Shown here: positions 32,234 to 45,337 of the stretch, one piece after another
Position numbering within the stretch: position 1 is the first letter of the stretch
Layout of the letters: every line of letters begins with the position of its first letter
Origin: Bimastos eiseni
Taxonomy: Eukaryota; Annelida; Clitellata; Crassiclitellata; Lumbricidae
NCBI GenBank assembly: GCA_959347315.1
Contig: OY365810.1
Coordinates: 17,269,664 to 17,333,663 of the forward strand
Reading direction: 5' to 3'
DNA: 64,000 nt
The notes under the pieces: generated by a model
What the model saw: the letters and a program-made list of their open reading frames with translations, nothing else
Database searches by the model: none
Told to the model about the DNA's origin: nothing
Position numbers and translations under genes: made by a program

Positions 32234-32271
32234 ACCTGCCTGCTTGCCTGCATGCAGGCAAGCAGGCAGGT
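32234..32271. repeat. Perfect 38-bp palindrome
   Basis: ACCTGCCTGCTTGCCTGCA is followed immediately by its exact reverse complement, with no loop. It is flanked by related CTACC/TGCATG simple repeats. It could extrude as a cruciform and is prone to deletion. Confidence 0.9.
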
Positions 32272-32385
32272 GTATGCATGCATTCTTGCATACATGCTAC
32301 ATACACTGATACACATCGGCCTACATAACTATTTCATCCAGTGATGGAAGCGAAGGGATCGAGGAACTGAGGTTCCAGTTTCACG

Positions 32386-32658
32386 ATGAAACTATGTTGG
32401 GGGTTGTTGATGACGCTCGTTCTGTTTGGGTCATCGGAAAATCCGGCAATCGCGAATGAGGAAGAAGATCCCGGACGAAGTCAACGAAAAATGGAAGCAG
32501 CCGAAGAAGAGAAGATTCATCTGAGTAGATATCTGGAAGGGGCGCCTATATCAAGCCTTTTGATTTGGATTGAGATTGCAAGAGAAGTTAGAATAAATGA
32601 AACCCTACTTTGCGAACTTTTTTTTAGTTTATTAGTATTTGCACAGTCGCCTTGCTAA
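32386..32658 (+). CDS. Possible small secreted protein ORF
   Basis: The 90-codon frame opens with a plausible signal peptide (MKLCWGLLMTLVLFGSS...) followed by an acidic/basic hydrophilic part. However, the sequence GAAGGGGCGCCTATATCAA inside it resembles the shared retroposon tail, and no splice site or poly(A) signal supports it. I treat it as a weak candidate for a first exon. Confidence 0.2.
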   Translation: MKLCWGLLMTLVLFGSSENPAIANEEEDPGRSQRKMEAAEEEKIHLSRYLEGAPISSLLIWIEIAREVRINETLLCELFFSLLVFAQSPC

Positions 32659-32761
32659 TGCGTGTACTGGGTATAGAATACAGTGTACAGAGGTTTCATG
32701 GCAGCACTTTCCTTAAACGCTACAATTTGAGGGACACTTTACAAGTGTTGTCATGGATAAG

Positions 32762-32838
32762 ATTATATTAATATATATATAATATATATTAATATAATAT
32801 AATATATTAATATATATAAATATATATATATATACACG
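32762..32838. repeat. TA-rich simple repeat
   Basis: (TATA/TAATATA)n tract, A/T only. No other content. Confidence 0.85.
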
Positions 32839-32899
32839 TCACCCATAATTGAATTACGTTACAGATAAAGAATAAAAGAATATCCAGTAGAATATTCTG

Positions 32900-35800
32900 A
32901 AGTCGAGAAACATCGTCTGGCAGAGGAATTTGCATCAATCTGGATAGTTCCTGGCATTTTCCGTTTCAGCCGGAAATTTCATCACGTACATTCTTATCAC
33001 AAATGGCTAATTTCAAAATGAGGTCTGGAGAAATAAAGTTCTTAAAATTGTCGATAGCTCTAACAGATAAGTGACTTGTTAACGAATCTATCGATGAGAA
33101 AACTAAGTCTCCATAACAATCATAAGGATGAGTAAAATTATCTATCCAGATGCTGTTTTACAATAGGCCTAGATAGTCTCCGAGCGAATTTGATCGAAAC
33201 AGAATCGCCAGAAAAATCTGTCCTGAAATTCATCCATCGATGAAGAATCAGTTTTGAAACTATCTGTCGGGGACTTTATGATAAACTGCAATAGCCATGG
33301 CACGCTGTCCATTTGGTAATGTAGTCCTATAGGTCTACATGTATGCATGGATGCACATAGAGGAACGTCAACCAAGCGCAAAGTGAACCGAACGACTGAC
33401 ACCAAACAGGAATTGCCAAGAACGTGCGAAAATAAATAGGCTAATGTAGGCCTACCAAGCTACAAAGTACCATTGTTTGAACTATTGGTCCCTACTTGTT
33501 AATTGTAGAACTGTATATAAAATAAATTACTGTGCGCAATTACTCCAGTCTATATACGCTTAGCCACAAGTCCGATCGATTGTCTGATAACTTTGACATT
33601 CTCCCATCCTTACGCGTTGAAAATCAGTTAACACCCATGCTAACCTCCTTTCGCTGAGAGTCCAGGAGCAAAGCGTAGCGACTTCACGGCACGTCTGTAA
33701 AGCGTTTCTGTCTTATAACTGACGGAGACCACAATGTATATATATATACAGAGGGGCAGAACGATTTGTTAAAACCTCGCAATGTGGTCTGCGGCTGATA
33801 TAGCCTAGCTGCGGTTGATCAACGCAGGGGTTCTGATTTAAACACGATGCAGCCGCATCTCCATATAGCCTATCAGGTATTATAGCATAGCATATTGTAG
33901 CATGGACATGTTACAGCATGGACAAGAGCACCATGAAAAATGCAGCACACATGATCTAACAATGTAAATAACATTATTATTCGGTTACTAAGGAACCTTG
34001 ACGGCAGGTGGAAACTTTTGTCCGTGTGAATTATACAGTTAAATGCTAATTAGATCATAGACGGAGAGATGGGGAGAGGGCGCTTTCTGCCTAAACCAGG
34101 AAGGTAGTTAGGATACTTAATTGATCAACATGACTCCAGTATTAGCGACGTAAGCATTGTCGCTTGATGCATACAGTAGCGGCGCACGACTTCCCAATAG
34201 TGAGAGCACCGAGGGACCGGAGAACCTGCGAGAGGGATCAATATGATGCCTGGTTTTGTCAAAACTGAAAGTGGACTAAGAGTTGGAGGAGCCACAACCT
34301 CATTTTGTTTTACTGCCTGATCGTGAAGACGCTGCGCTTCCCTTCTGGCCCATCCTGGCCCCTTCTGGCTCATCCTTGCACCTCTGAAGAGCCAACACTG
34401 GCTGTATAGACCTGAGCATGAAACCCCAGTCATGTTCTTCCGTGTCTTTGTGATTAACTGAAATAATCAATAGACCACGATCTCGGATGTAGCCTTCGGC
34501 AGATCACTTATTATTATGGTAAATTCGATAACGTCATCGCTGAGGTAAGACGTTTACTAAGAGCGCCATGAAGCAAGAGAGCATAGGCCTACATGTAGTC
34601 CAGACTAGGAACTGATCAGGAGAAAAGATAAAGTGTGCTACAGCCTAAGTTCTCTCCAGACATTTTGGAGAGTTCTATGGTTTTAGAAGAACCATCGGAT
34701 TAGAAATTCGAATAAACATTCATTGTATCAATTGCAAGGAATCTCTATAGGATGAACGGTTACTCGTCAAAATATCTTTTATACGCGCTTCACTCTTAAA
34801 CATAGAAGTTATCTCAATTTAAATTTTGCTTCTCATTGAAAATATGATGGTTTAAACTCCAATGGCACATCTTATTTTCCTAACATGGTTATTTGTCAAA
34901 TTTTCTTCATAACTTAAAGCTAATGAATCATCTGATTATGTCAACAAGGTATGAAGATATTTTTCTCCCGATTATCGTCCCAAAACTAGAGACACAAATT
35001 TACATAAGAATTTTGCAGTCATGTGCATAATGAGTCTTTGATCAAGTGAAATGAGCATTAAATTTTGTTTGTCGATTTATGATGCGCATTGGAAGTGGTT
35101 GCCGATTTGATGACTGTCCTTCTACATGTAATCCAGCAGAATGACGCCGAGGACGAATGTATCGCCGATAGAGGCATTAAATTTACGAGTCAGCCTTTGC
35201 AAGTGATCGGATCCAAACTCATCCGATGAAATTATTCCGTTGTCACCAAACGCTTCACATTCGGTTTCTTCGTTCGTACAGAATTAGATGACGAAGACCA
35301 TCAGAAAGGCGATCGAATCACAGAGGAAAATATCTGATCAATAATGATGGTCGTGTCATTTTCAAACGGCGCTTACACCTTTAATTTAAACACCACTTAG
35401 ATATAATTTATATGCTATTTCTGTTTTCTGCCTTGGCAAGTAAGGCAACCCAATATGTACTGAATCTCATTATAAGTTGAGTTCTTCAAACTTTCTTACC
35501 CAGAAATATTTGCTGCTTTTACTTAATGTGGTCCGGCGATCGTGTCTGACTGAGCTGAATAATCGTGCGTTTAGATGAGTTGTAAATAATTATAGTAGGC
35601 CTATATTTAATAATTCTCACGTATAGCTCTGAAAACTATAAGATATTGTATACTAATGAGTCATAATGTCCAACATATGTCTAACTCTGACAAAGATGCA
35701 ATTGAATTCGGCTGTTGAACTTTTATACTCAGTGCAACATTATAAACCTTTGGTCGAAGATTTAAACCCAATCAATGGTTTTATAATGAGCACTTATAAA

Positions 35801-36760
35801 TAAATCTGTTCACTTTTCTTATTCTCGAAACGACACAAAGGTATTCGAAGAGGTTGAAGAGAGGTCAGATGAGCGAACGTTAGCATTGTTTCTCAGAAGC
35901 CATCGGAAGCGGAAATTGCATTCGTCTCAATATCGCCCAACGCATTATGTAAGCAAGGAATGCCTTGCCGTCATCGGAATTGGTTTAGTTGTCTGAACAG
36001 TGCCAGACAAATAAAATGAATTGGCCGATTGGTCTTGAAACAAAGGCTGCTCGAAGCATTTGTGGAGTTGACAGATTGTTTCATTCTAGCAATTGGTTTT
36101 AGTGGTTAGTTTTATTTCTGTCACCAATATGTGTTCAGGTGATGCTGTGTTCGTCACAAGAGAGCGCATCTGCGCAACTATGAAACGCGTAAGGACAATA
36201 GTCATATTTCCTGCAGTGTAGGATGTCTGATATATGTCTTGTTGATGTTCTGTTCAGTGCTGTTTGCCTATTGCCTCACTCTGCTAAACAATATGATTAT
36301 TATCTGATAAGGTTTGACAGCTGCAGAATCTATGAAACGAATATACAATTAACAATGCAATTATTTGCAAATACGAATACGTTGCATTGTAGATTTGCAG
36401 AGCTTTGACATTTATAACTCAAAAATCTTACGATCGTAAAATCTCTTCATAGAATCAAACCCACTGGATATAGGCTAACAAACAGAAAGGTCAGTGTCAA
36501 GACTATCTGAGGCCATTCATCGGGGCCGGTTTATGGATAGACTTGGAATTCACTGTGAAAAAACATTGGAAAAAACATTCTGCGTTGCTTTCGTAATCAT
36601 ATTTTGTAGGAGTTTGCTGATAATGTGGTTACGCTGTTTCAACAGCCGATATTATGTACTAGATTTCAATAGCTGCTTTGCCTGAGAATTCTGTTTATCT
36701 ATCCGTCTATCTCAGATTGTCTGGGGCACCTGGCTGATCCGTGCATTTTCTCACCTCAAG
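32900..36760. other. Intergenic region upstream of the PGRP gene
   Basis: Nearly 4 kb without a supported gene or RNA. A minus-strand segment at about 35115-35280 has an open, coding-looking composition (CTNEETECEAFGDNGIISSD, then LGVILLDY) but lacks an acceptor and a start, so it is at most a decayed exon. No large repeat is present. Confidence 0.35.
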
Positions 36761-36766
36761 AGATCC

Positions 36767-36772
36767 TATAAA
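36767..36772 (+). promoter_or_regulatory. TATA box of the PGRP gene
   Basis: TATAAA in the context CCTATAAATGCG, 58 bp before the start codon, which would put the transcription start about 28 bp upstream of the ATG. Unusually, a very similar CCTATAAATGCG block with matching flanks recurs in intron 1 at 37078-37089. Confidence 0.5.
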
Positions 36773-36824
36773 TGCGACAATCTGATTAGAGTTATGTTGA
36801 TTGTGTTTCACTGTTGACGACAAA

Positions 36825-37703
36825 ATGTTTCGACGGTTGCTGTTGCTGTTCAGTTGTCTCGTTGCCGCGGTTGTCGGTGACATTACCGGGACGGATCCAC
36901 CTGCCGGGTCCTGCATCTGCCTAGATGCAACGGGAGTCAACGTCAGGAGTTCAGGTGAGTTAGCCACACACACAAATCCATTCAAATATCCCAACAATTC
37001 CACCACCATCATGTTACCCATCCATTGGCCACTTGAAATTGAGATTAAGTCGACTCACACATCATTCATGCTCGGACCCTATAAATGCGGTCAAGTAATT
37101 AGAGGTTTGTTAATTTCTGTGTGTTGATTAAGATGAATACACCCGTACTCACACAAATCTGTCATCATGCTCACACACCTCACCTATCGTGATCACACAA
37201 GTCATCTATCATGATCAAACACCTCACCCATCATGATCACACACTCATCCATCATACTCATATATCACCCATCATATTTACACACATCACCCGTCATAAT
37301 CACACACTCATCCATCATACTCACACATATCACTCATTATAATCACACACTCATCCATCATAATCACATACATCACCCATCATAATCACACACGTCACCC
37401 ATCATAATCACACACGTCACCCATCATAATCACACTCGTCATCCATCATAGCCACATACGTCACCCGTCATAATCACACATACCATCCATCATGATGACA
37501 CACATAACACATATCCGACAGTGCCGTGCCTTTTCACTGGCTGGTCCGGTGACCTGGAATGGCCTTCCAGTAGCATTGGGTTTCACACCAATAGGCCAAT
37601 CTGCTCTGTTTTTCTCTGGCCTTAAGACTGTTCTGTTTGACCTTGGTTGGGCTGGGAGCACTTCTGAGTAGAATACCTTGAAGGGGCGCTATATAAAACT
37701 GCT

Positions 37704-37782
<79 letters not shown>

Positions 37783-40700
37783 TAATAATAATAATAATGA
37801 TAATAATAATCATGATAATACATAACCTACATCAGACAATAGTATAGAGCTTTATATTTTTACATAATTATGTCAGCCTATATAATTATAGCTTATTTGC
37901 AAATGCGTCGTTGTTTATAATCTCGTTGCTAATTGTTTGCCTATCGAACTGGAGGAAGACTTTGATGTCGTTTGACCATTCAGTTACCATAATCCCACCT
38001 CTCTCCATTTCCTCGCTCAGCTTTGTATCTTTTCTATTTGCCTGTCTGTCTGCCTGTCTCTCTGTCTGTCTGTCTGCCTGTCTCTCTGCCTGTCCGTCTC
38101 TCTATCTGTCTGTCCATCTATTTCTCTCTTTATCTGCCTGTCTTGCTATGTCTGTCTGTCTCTATTTGCTGGTCTCTGTCTCTATCTGCCTGTTTCTGTG
38201 CCTGCCCGTCCTTTCAGATGTCTGACTCGCTCTCTCTGTCTGTCTGTTTGTCTGTCTGTCTGTTTGTATGTGTGTCTGTCTGTCTCTGTCTGTCTGTCTG
38301 TCGTCTCTCTTCTTTCTCTCTCTCCTCTCTCTCTCGCAGCCTATCTCGCTATGTCTGACTGTCTCTATCTGCTGTCTCTCTCTCTCTCTCTCTCTCGTCT
38401 CTATCTATCCATCTGTCTCTATCTATCCATCTGTCTCTATCTATCCATCTGTCTCTATCTATCCATCTGTCTCTATCTATCCATCTGTCTCTATCTATCC
38501 ATCTGTCTCTATCTATCCATCTGTCTCTATCTATCCATCTGTCTTTATCTATCTGTCTGTATATCTCTGTCTCCTCACTCTGTCTGTCCGTCTCTATCTG
38601 TCAGTCTGTATGTCTCACTCTCTTTGCAAGACAGTTTCTCAGTGACCCTCAGTGTCAGCTCGTGTCTGTCGTTGTAGCCTGTGGAACCGTGATTGGATTA
38701 GCTGATGCTCCTCAGTGCTACAAGGCCGTCGGTCTGAATAGCGTATGCGATCTCGATGGTGTCACGTATGAGTTCCACGCCGTTGAGTTCGGAGGTCAGG
38801 TGAGTAATAGGACCCACCCAGTAGGCTACATCTACATAATATACGTCTATCGTACACTCAGCGATGATTTATCATAGTTGCCGCATATTATATCTTGCAT
38901 GTCATCAACAATTTTATGCTTTTCAAGAGCATGATCACGCATTGTTAAAAGGGAACGCAGCTTTAAACTGTGCTGAAGTTAGTATGTTTGATTGTTAATG
39001 TATCCGCCATGTCGTTTCGTTTCGAATTGACTTCATGCAAGGACTGCTCTCATGCATATGCATCTGATCTTAATAAGTTATTATAACTGTGTTTTAAGAC
39101 AAAGCTTTCCTCAAATTTGCTGGAGATAACGTGCTTGAGAAATTTTATGGGCACCATTTTATAAATGGTTCACACTATTGTACTCACTGCTCAGATCAGA
39201 ACTGAATGCAACGATAGCTAAATTAGCGGCATTAACCTAATACCATATATCTGAATTATAATAATATTTTCGTTTATTTTAAAACTGACAAACCGCAGAA
39301 TGATTACAAGAACAGTATGAGCGAATGATGACGAGTTATTACAGGAGTCGAATTTAACTGTCGGCATCCACGCAGGGCTTCATTACGCTATACGTCTTCA
39401 TTTTTAACAAACGCCGCCGCCTAGCGAAGGAAGGAAAGAGGTCAACCTTTGGAGGATACGGGTAACGAGTCTCGATCTCGGTACCTCAGGCGCTGCGTCC
39501 CCGTATTTTCACCACTACTGTGCGGCAGGAAGCAGTGCTCTACTCATTCTCGAAGGAAAGCACTTAGAATATATAAAGTCGAAGGCGCATGTTTCAGTGG
39601 AAATGATGCACGAAGTGATTGAAGACATTCGTCAGTGCTTCGAAATAGTTCATACGCATTGCATATATACATAATACATATGCACAGATACATAAGCACA
39701 GATACATATGCACAGATACATATGCATAGATACATATGCACAGATACATATGCATAGATACATATGCACAGATACATGAGCACAGATACATATGCACAGA
39801 TACATAAGCACAGATACATATACATAGATACATATGCACAGATACATATGCACAGATACATATGCACAGATACATAAGCACAGATACATATGCACAGATA
39901 CATAAGCACAGATACATATGCACAGATACATAAGCACAGATACATATACATAGATACATATGCACAGACACATATGCACAGATACATATGCACAGATACA
40001 TATGCACAGATACATATGCACAGATACATATACATAGATACATATGCACAGATACATGAGCACAGATACATATGCACAGATACATATGCACAGATACATA
40101 AGCACAGATACATATAAATAGATACATATGCACAGATACATATGCACAGATACATATGCACATATACATATGCACAGATACATAAGCACAGATACATATG
40201 CACAGATACATAAGCACAGATACATATGCACAGATACATATGCACAGATAAATATGCACAGATACATATGCACATATACATAAGCACAGATACATATACA
40301 TAGATACATATGCACAGATGCATATGCACAGATTCATGAGCACAGATACATATACATAGATAAATATACATAGATACATGCATAGATGCATGCATACATG
40401 CAGAATGCATAGATACATGTACTGTATATGCACATATATATAATTACATACGCCTGTGCATTTACATGCATATACATATGCATATACATGTGCATGGATA
40501 AATGTATATGCAAATATACATATGCAAGGATACCGGTACAAATTCATAGATTATATGCATAGATACATATGTATGAGTGAAAACCGATCTCTTTTAAGGG
40601 CCGTCCATTAATGACGTCATGCGCCTTAGGGACCCGGTCACGCATTTGTGACGATGCGTGGCAAGGTAGACGAAATGTGACGTCACATCAAACATCAAAA

Positions 40701-43700
40701 TGCGTAACTTTAACAAAAATTTCACTCAATTGAACAAGTTTCGCATACCTAAAAGAAATTTTATCGTGAATTAACAGCACTTACTATTGTTATTGCATTC
40801 CTAATTTTTTGATTGTTTGCTTTACAGTCAGTGTCAGTTTTGGGTTTTATTAAGCGAGGCAGCCGTTCTGTAACACACAAGCAATAATCAATTATTTCAC
40901 CCAAACGCACCAGCCCACAGAGAGTCGCTGCACAACGGCAACTAAAAATAGTCGTAATCGCAAACGAAAAAATGGAAAGAATGTGGAATGGATATTATTT
41001 ATTTAGGAGCATTTTTGCCTCACCGTAGGAGAATGAAGAGGCATAAAGTTTTGATTTTTTTAAAGGAATACATAAAATTATAGTAGGCTAATTATGTTTT
41101 CTCAATTTTTCTTCGTTGTGCCTTATATTATGGTTTCAAGTATTTTTATATTTAAAATTATTTTTTTATTAATATGTACTTTATGGACGGCCTTAAGTGT
41201 GGGCACAGATTTGCACGGCTTCGTACCAATGAGCTGCCTGAGCTAATCGTAGGGACCCGGAAACTTTTCGTGGATGTTTAAGTCCTCTCTCATAACCAGC
41301 TAGCTGCCTGAGTTAAAAAGAAAGAGGAATGTGCACTCCTGGATCAACTAAATTTAGATCTATGTCGATACACGGTGGTTTCGATGGAACTAAGACGATG
41401 GAGTGAAGAAGGTTAGAGAGATTGAATACTCTCAACTAGTAGCAACTGGGATTATGGAGGACCATGAAGAAATGCCTGTACATCATCAGCAAATAGATGA
41501 CCAACAGCATCATAGATCGGGAAAAGAGAGGAGATGTCAGCCATAGGCTATATAGGATAAACAAGAGAGGACCGAGAACAGAGCCTTGAGGAACACCCAG
41601 TTTAACGTGAACCCATTGGGTTCTGGATTTACCAGTAACAATCAATTTGGGTTCGTTCAGAAAGGTATGAGTGGAACTATCAAAGATATCATATCTATGA
41701 TATGATATTTATAATGTGATAATTTGTGCAGCAGATGCTTAGTAGATTACAACCGGGTTCTATATCACTGCAAGCAGTTCCCGCGTACGTAGCTGGGCCA
41801 CCGTTCTGAGTATACACGGTTCCGAACAATCATCACCGTATTACAAGCTGTGCCAATAGTAACACAATTATAAAGAATTAAACCACGTGATATATTAATT
41901 AACATGCCTTTCGTGTTCTCCTTGTAGACGGGATGGATAGCCGGGACCTACTTGGTCATGGGAAGTGACTCACAGTGTTCAGGAGGAGGAGGACCAGGTA
42001 TGTGCACTGATCACGTTTCTTCTGGATGAGCGGATGGACGGATGGACGGGTGGACTGACCAGTGAATGGTTAAAGAGATGGGGAAGCGAAAGGACGAAGG
42101 AACATGCATAAGTAAATTTTAGACCTTGTGAAATGTTCTGTGTGTCGTAGGTGTCTGTTCGGATGTTGAGCAGGTGAGTCGTGCTGAGTGGGGAGCTCGA
42201 CCTCCAGCCTGGGCTATTGGTCCTTTGCCATCCAAACCAGTGGGAATGGGATTCGTTCACCACACAGTTACGTCATTCTGCTATACTTATGACGAATGCG
42301 TCGCTCAGATGAAATCCATTCAAAACTATCACATCGATTCAAACGGTAACACAACTTAAATGTGGCCTACAATATATTCATTGGCTTATTCAGAACTGTA
42401 TCAGTTTGAATATCTTTATGTCTTTATGTCTCTATGATTCTGGTCTATGATCATAGTTGGCAATCGCGTTACAATCGGTCTGTTTGTTTTCAATCGAATA
42501 TCGTTATTGTTGTCATGCTTGCATAAAATGTACACACATTTCTTCTTATGTTCAGGACCTTCAATCAATCAATCTTTCAATCAATCAACAACATCACAAA
42601 CGTACGTGTACCAGTATTATGTGAAATCTCTTTATCGATCTGACTCTTACTTCCTTATAGTTGCAACCATTTCGCATGCATCTGTGTCCTTCGCTAAAGT
42701 GACACGCATTCAACCAGCAGCAGCAGCATATCTTTGGTCTTCAGGGTCGACGTGGTCATTATTATACCTAGACCCATCCTAAGCAAAAGCTTTCAGATGG
42801 AGTATTCATCATCTCTGAGTTCCTGCCATTCAGATGCATCAAATGAGGAGAAGGTGAATGGAGCAGTCATCATTTTCATCTCTAATTCAGTATCAACTGC
42901 TACGAAAACCTTCGCTAGGCGTGTCCCGCGAATGGAGCTCGTGTGGGTGTGTGCAGGCGATGGTACCTGAAAAATCTGCGCATTATAATCCTCCGCTAGA
43001 CCAGCATATCAGCATGGTTAACTTTTGCAATAATGGATTAGTCAATCGAAGCAATCCTTAGAAACGGACTAAAAGCGCATCTACTGCCGGGTGGAGACTC
43101 AATCAGCTAGACATAACAGCACATGGCTTATGCCACAGGTTAGCTTATGTCTCTGGTCAGCTAATGCCTCCGGTTGGCTTATGCCTCAGGTTAGCTTATG
43201 TCTCTGGTCAGCTAATGCCTCCGGTTGGCTTATGCCACAGGTTAGCTTATGTCTCTGGTCAGCTAATGCCTCCGGTTGGCTTATGCCTCAGGATAACTAT
43301 AGCGCCTCTAGTCAGCTCATAGCTCTGGTTAGCTAATGCATCTGGTCAGCTTTGTACTCTGGTTAGCTTATGCCTCTGGTCAGCATATTCATCTGGTTAA
43401 GTAATGCTGTTGGTCAGCTTATGCCTCTGGTCAGCTATGTCTTTGGTTAGCTTATGCCTCTGGTTAGCTTATGCCTCTGGTTAGCTTGTGTCTCTGGTTA
43501 GCTTATGCCTCTGGCTAGCTTGTGTCTCTGGTTAGCGTGTGTCTCTGGTTAGCTTATACCTCTGGTTAGCTTGTGTCTCTGGTTAGCTTATGCCTCTGGT
43601 TAGCTTATGCCTCTGGTTAGCTTGTATCTCTGGTTAGCTTGTGTCTCTGGTTAGCTTATGACTCTGGTCAGCTTGTGTCTCTGGCTAGTTTGTGTCTTTG

Positions 43701-45270
43701 GTTAGCTCATGCCTCTGGTTAAGTTATGCCTCTGGTTAGCTTATGCCTCTGATTAGAACGTCCTCGATAGGCCTATGCTTATGTGCTTCACTCTTTATCT
43801 GGGTTGTGGCTCCAACGTTAAAACTGACCACGGCGTAATTGGGGTCATAAGGTCTGCTCTTCCAACAGCTCTTCCAACAGCTCTTCCAACAGCCATATAC
43901 AGAAGAACACAACGATACCTTATGTCTTCCCGGCTTCAATGTGCACTTTTGAACATTATTATTGAGGCCGCATCAAAATCATCTGTATTATAATTGCAGT
44001 ATATAACATGATTGACTTCAAACTGAAGTGATATCATGGCGATTATCATCAGTACATGCTGTACTAGTAGCAGTAGTAGTTATACATATAGTAGGGAAAG
44101 TAGTGGTAGCAGTATTTATTGCTATAGTTGTTTCATGAATCGTGTAGGTTGGCCAGATATTGGCTACAACTGGTTGGTGGGTGAGGACGGGCGTGCGTAC
44201 GAGGGCCGTGGTTGGGATAAGGTTGGAGCCCATACTTATGGATACAACGATATCGCGGTGGCTGTGTCTGTCATCGGAGATTTCACATCTCGAGTGCCTA
44301 ACGCTGTCGCTCAGTCAGCCATCGTCAACATCTTCAATTGCGCCATCCAACAGGTCAGAAATCAACTGTCGAAACCATTTCCATTTAATGCATAGTGTAT
44401 ACTGAATATAATAACATTAAGAGGGATATCGGGAACAGTTAAATTTAATTGTCCTATAATTACCTAAACTAAAAATATAGTTAAGTCGGCTAGCCTATAT
44501 ATTAAAATACTGATTCTACAGAGGCGATGAACGGCTCAATGTCGCATGCGCAAGCCCAACGTTGATTGAAATAATAATTAAGGTGAAACGAAGCAGAATT
44601 TTAGCTGATTCAAAATCAGTAAGGCATGAACTCAAGTTCAAGTCCACACCTGGGATCTAAATGCATCTCCCCAGTCCCAGGTCTTCAGTTTCCGCGTTGG
44701 CTGTGAAGCAGTGCATCACTATGGAAGCCATAATATAAACCTCATCGATAACTTTGTGCCTCGTATTTGCCTTGTATATTAGCAGGCCAGACGACAGCTA
44801 CGACTTCTTGTCCAGAATTCCAAGAACCATAATTGAACCGTTCTAATCTTATCACATTAATAGTAAAGTCACACTGTGAGCTTTATTGTCACTGAATCTG
44901 ATCATTACGATCATCTGTCTTCTGTATTTTGATCCATTCATTGGTTTCCATTTAACCTCAGACTTTCATTCAAGTACTATGTAAAACGTACATTACGTTA
45001 AGCTTATCTCAGTGCAATTCAGTGTTGCATTTGTGGAACCTTCTCAGAGCTTGTCTTAAGGTCGATCTGCAACTTCGGGGCAATGTGTCAGTCACGATTC
45101 ATCAATTGGGGGCATTTATGTTCAGCGCATTTTGCATATCGTAATGCATATTGCAGCATAATAATCTATTAGGCCTATCTCGTTGCATTCAATTTCGTTA
45201 TAGTCATATTATTATTTACTATTGTAAGAAAAACTAATTATTATTATTACTACTATTAATACTATTATTA

Positions 45271-45337
<67 letters not shown>

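Noticed and set aside
35110..35285. Minus-strand open segment with Cys/Glu/Gly-rich translation
   Set aside because: A stop lies just upstream and there is no splice acceptor between it and the open part, so it cannot be called an exon.
38023..38677. Plus-strand frames rich in Leu, Ser and Cys in PGRP intron 1
   Set aside because: CT-rich microsatellite translated in three frames; lies inside an intron of a well-supported gene.
39544..40547. Three long overlapping minus-strand frames (up to 317 codons) rich in Tyr, Cys, Val and Met
   Set aside because: They arise from a 14-bp minisatellite that happens to lack stops in all three frames. No start context or domain.
42174..42345. GTGAGT at 42173-42178 as a splice donor inside PGRP exon 4
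   Set aside because: Using it would remove the conserved [10 protein letters not shown] start of the PGRP domain; the phase-consistent donor is at 42346.
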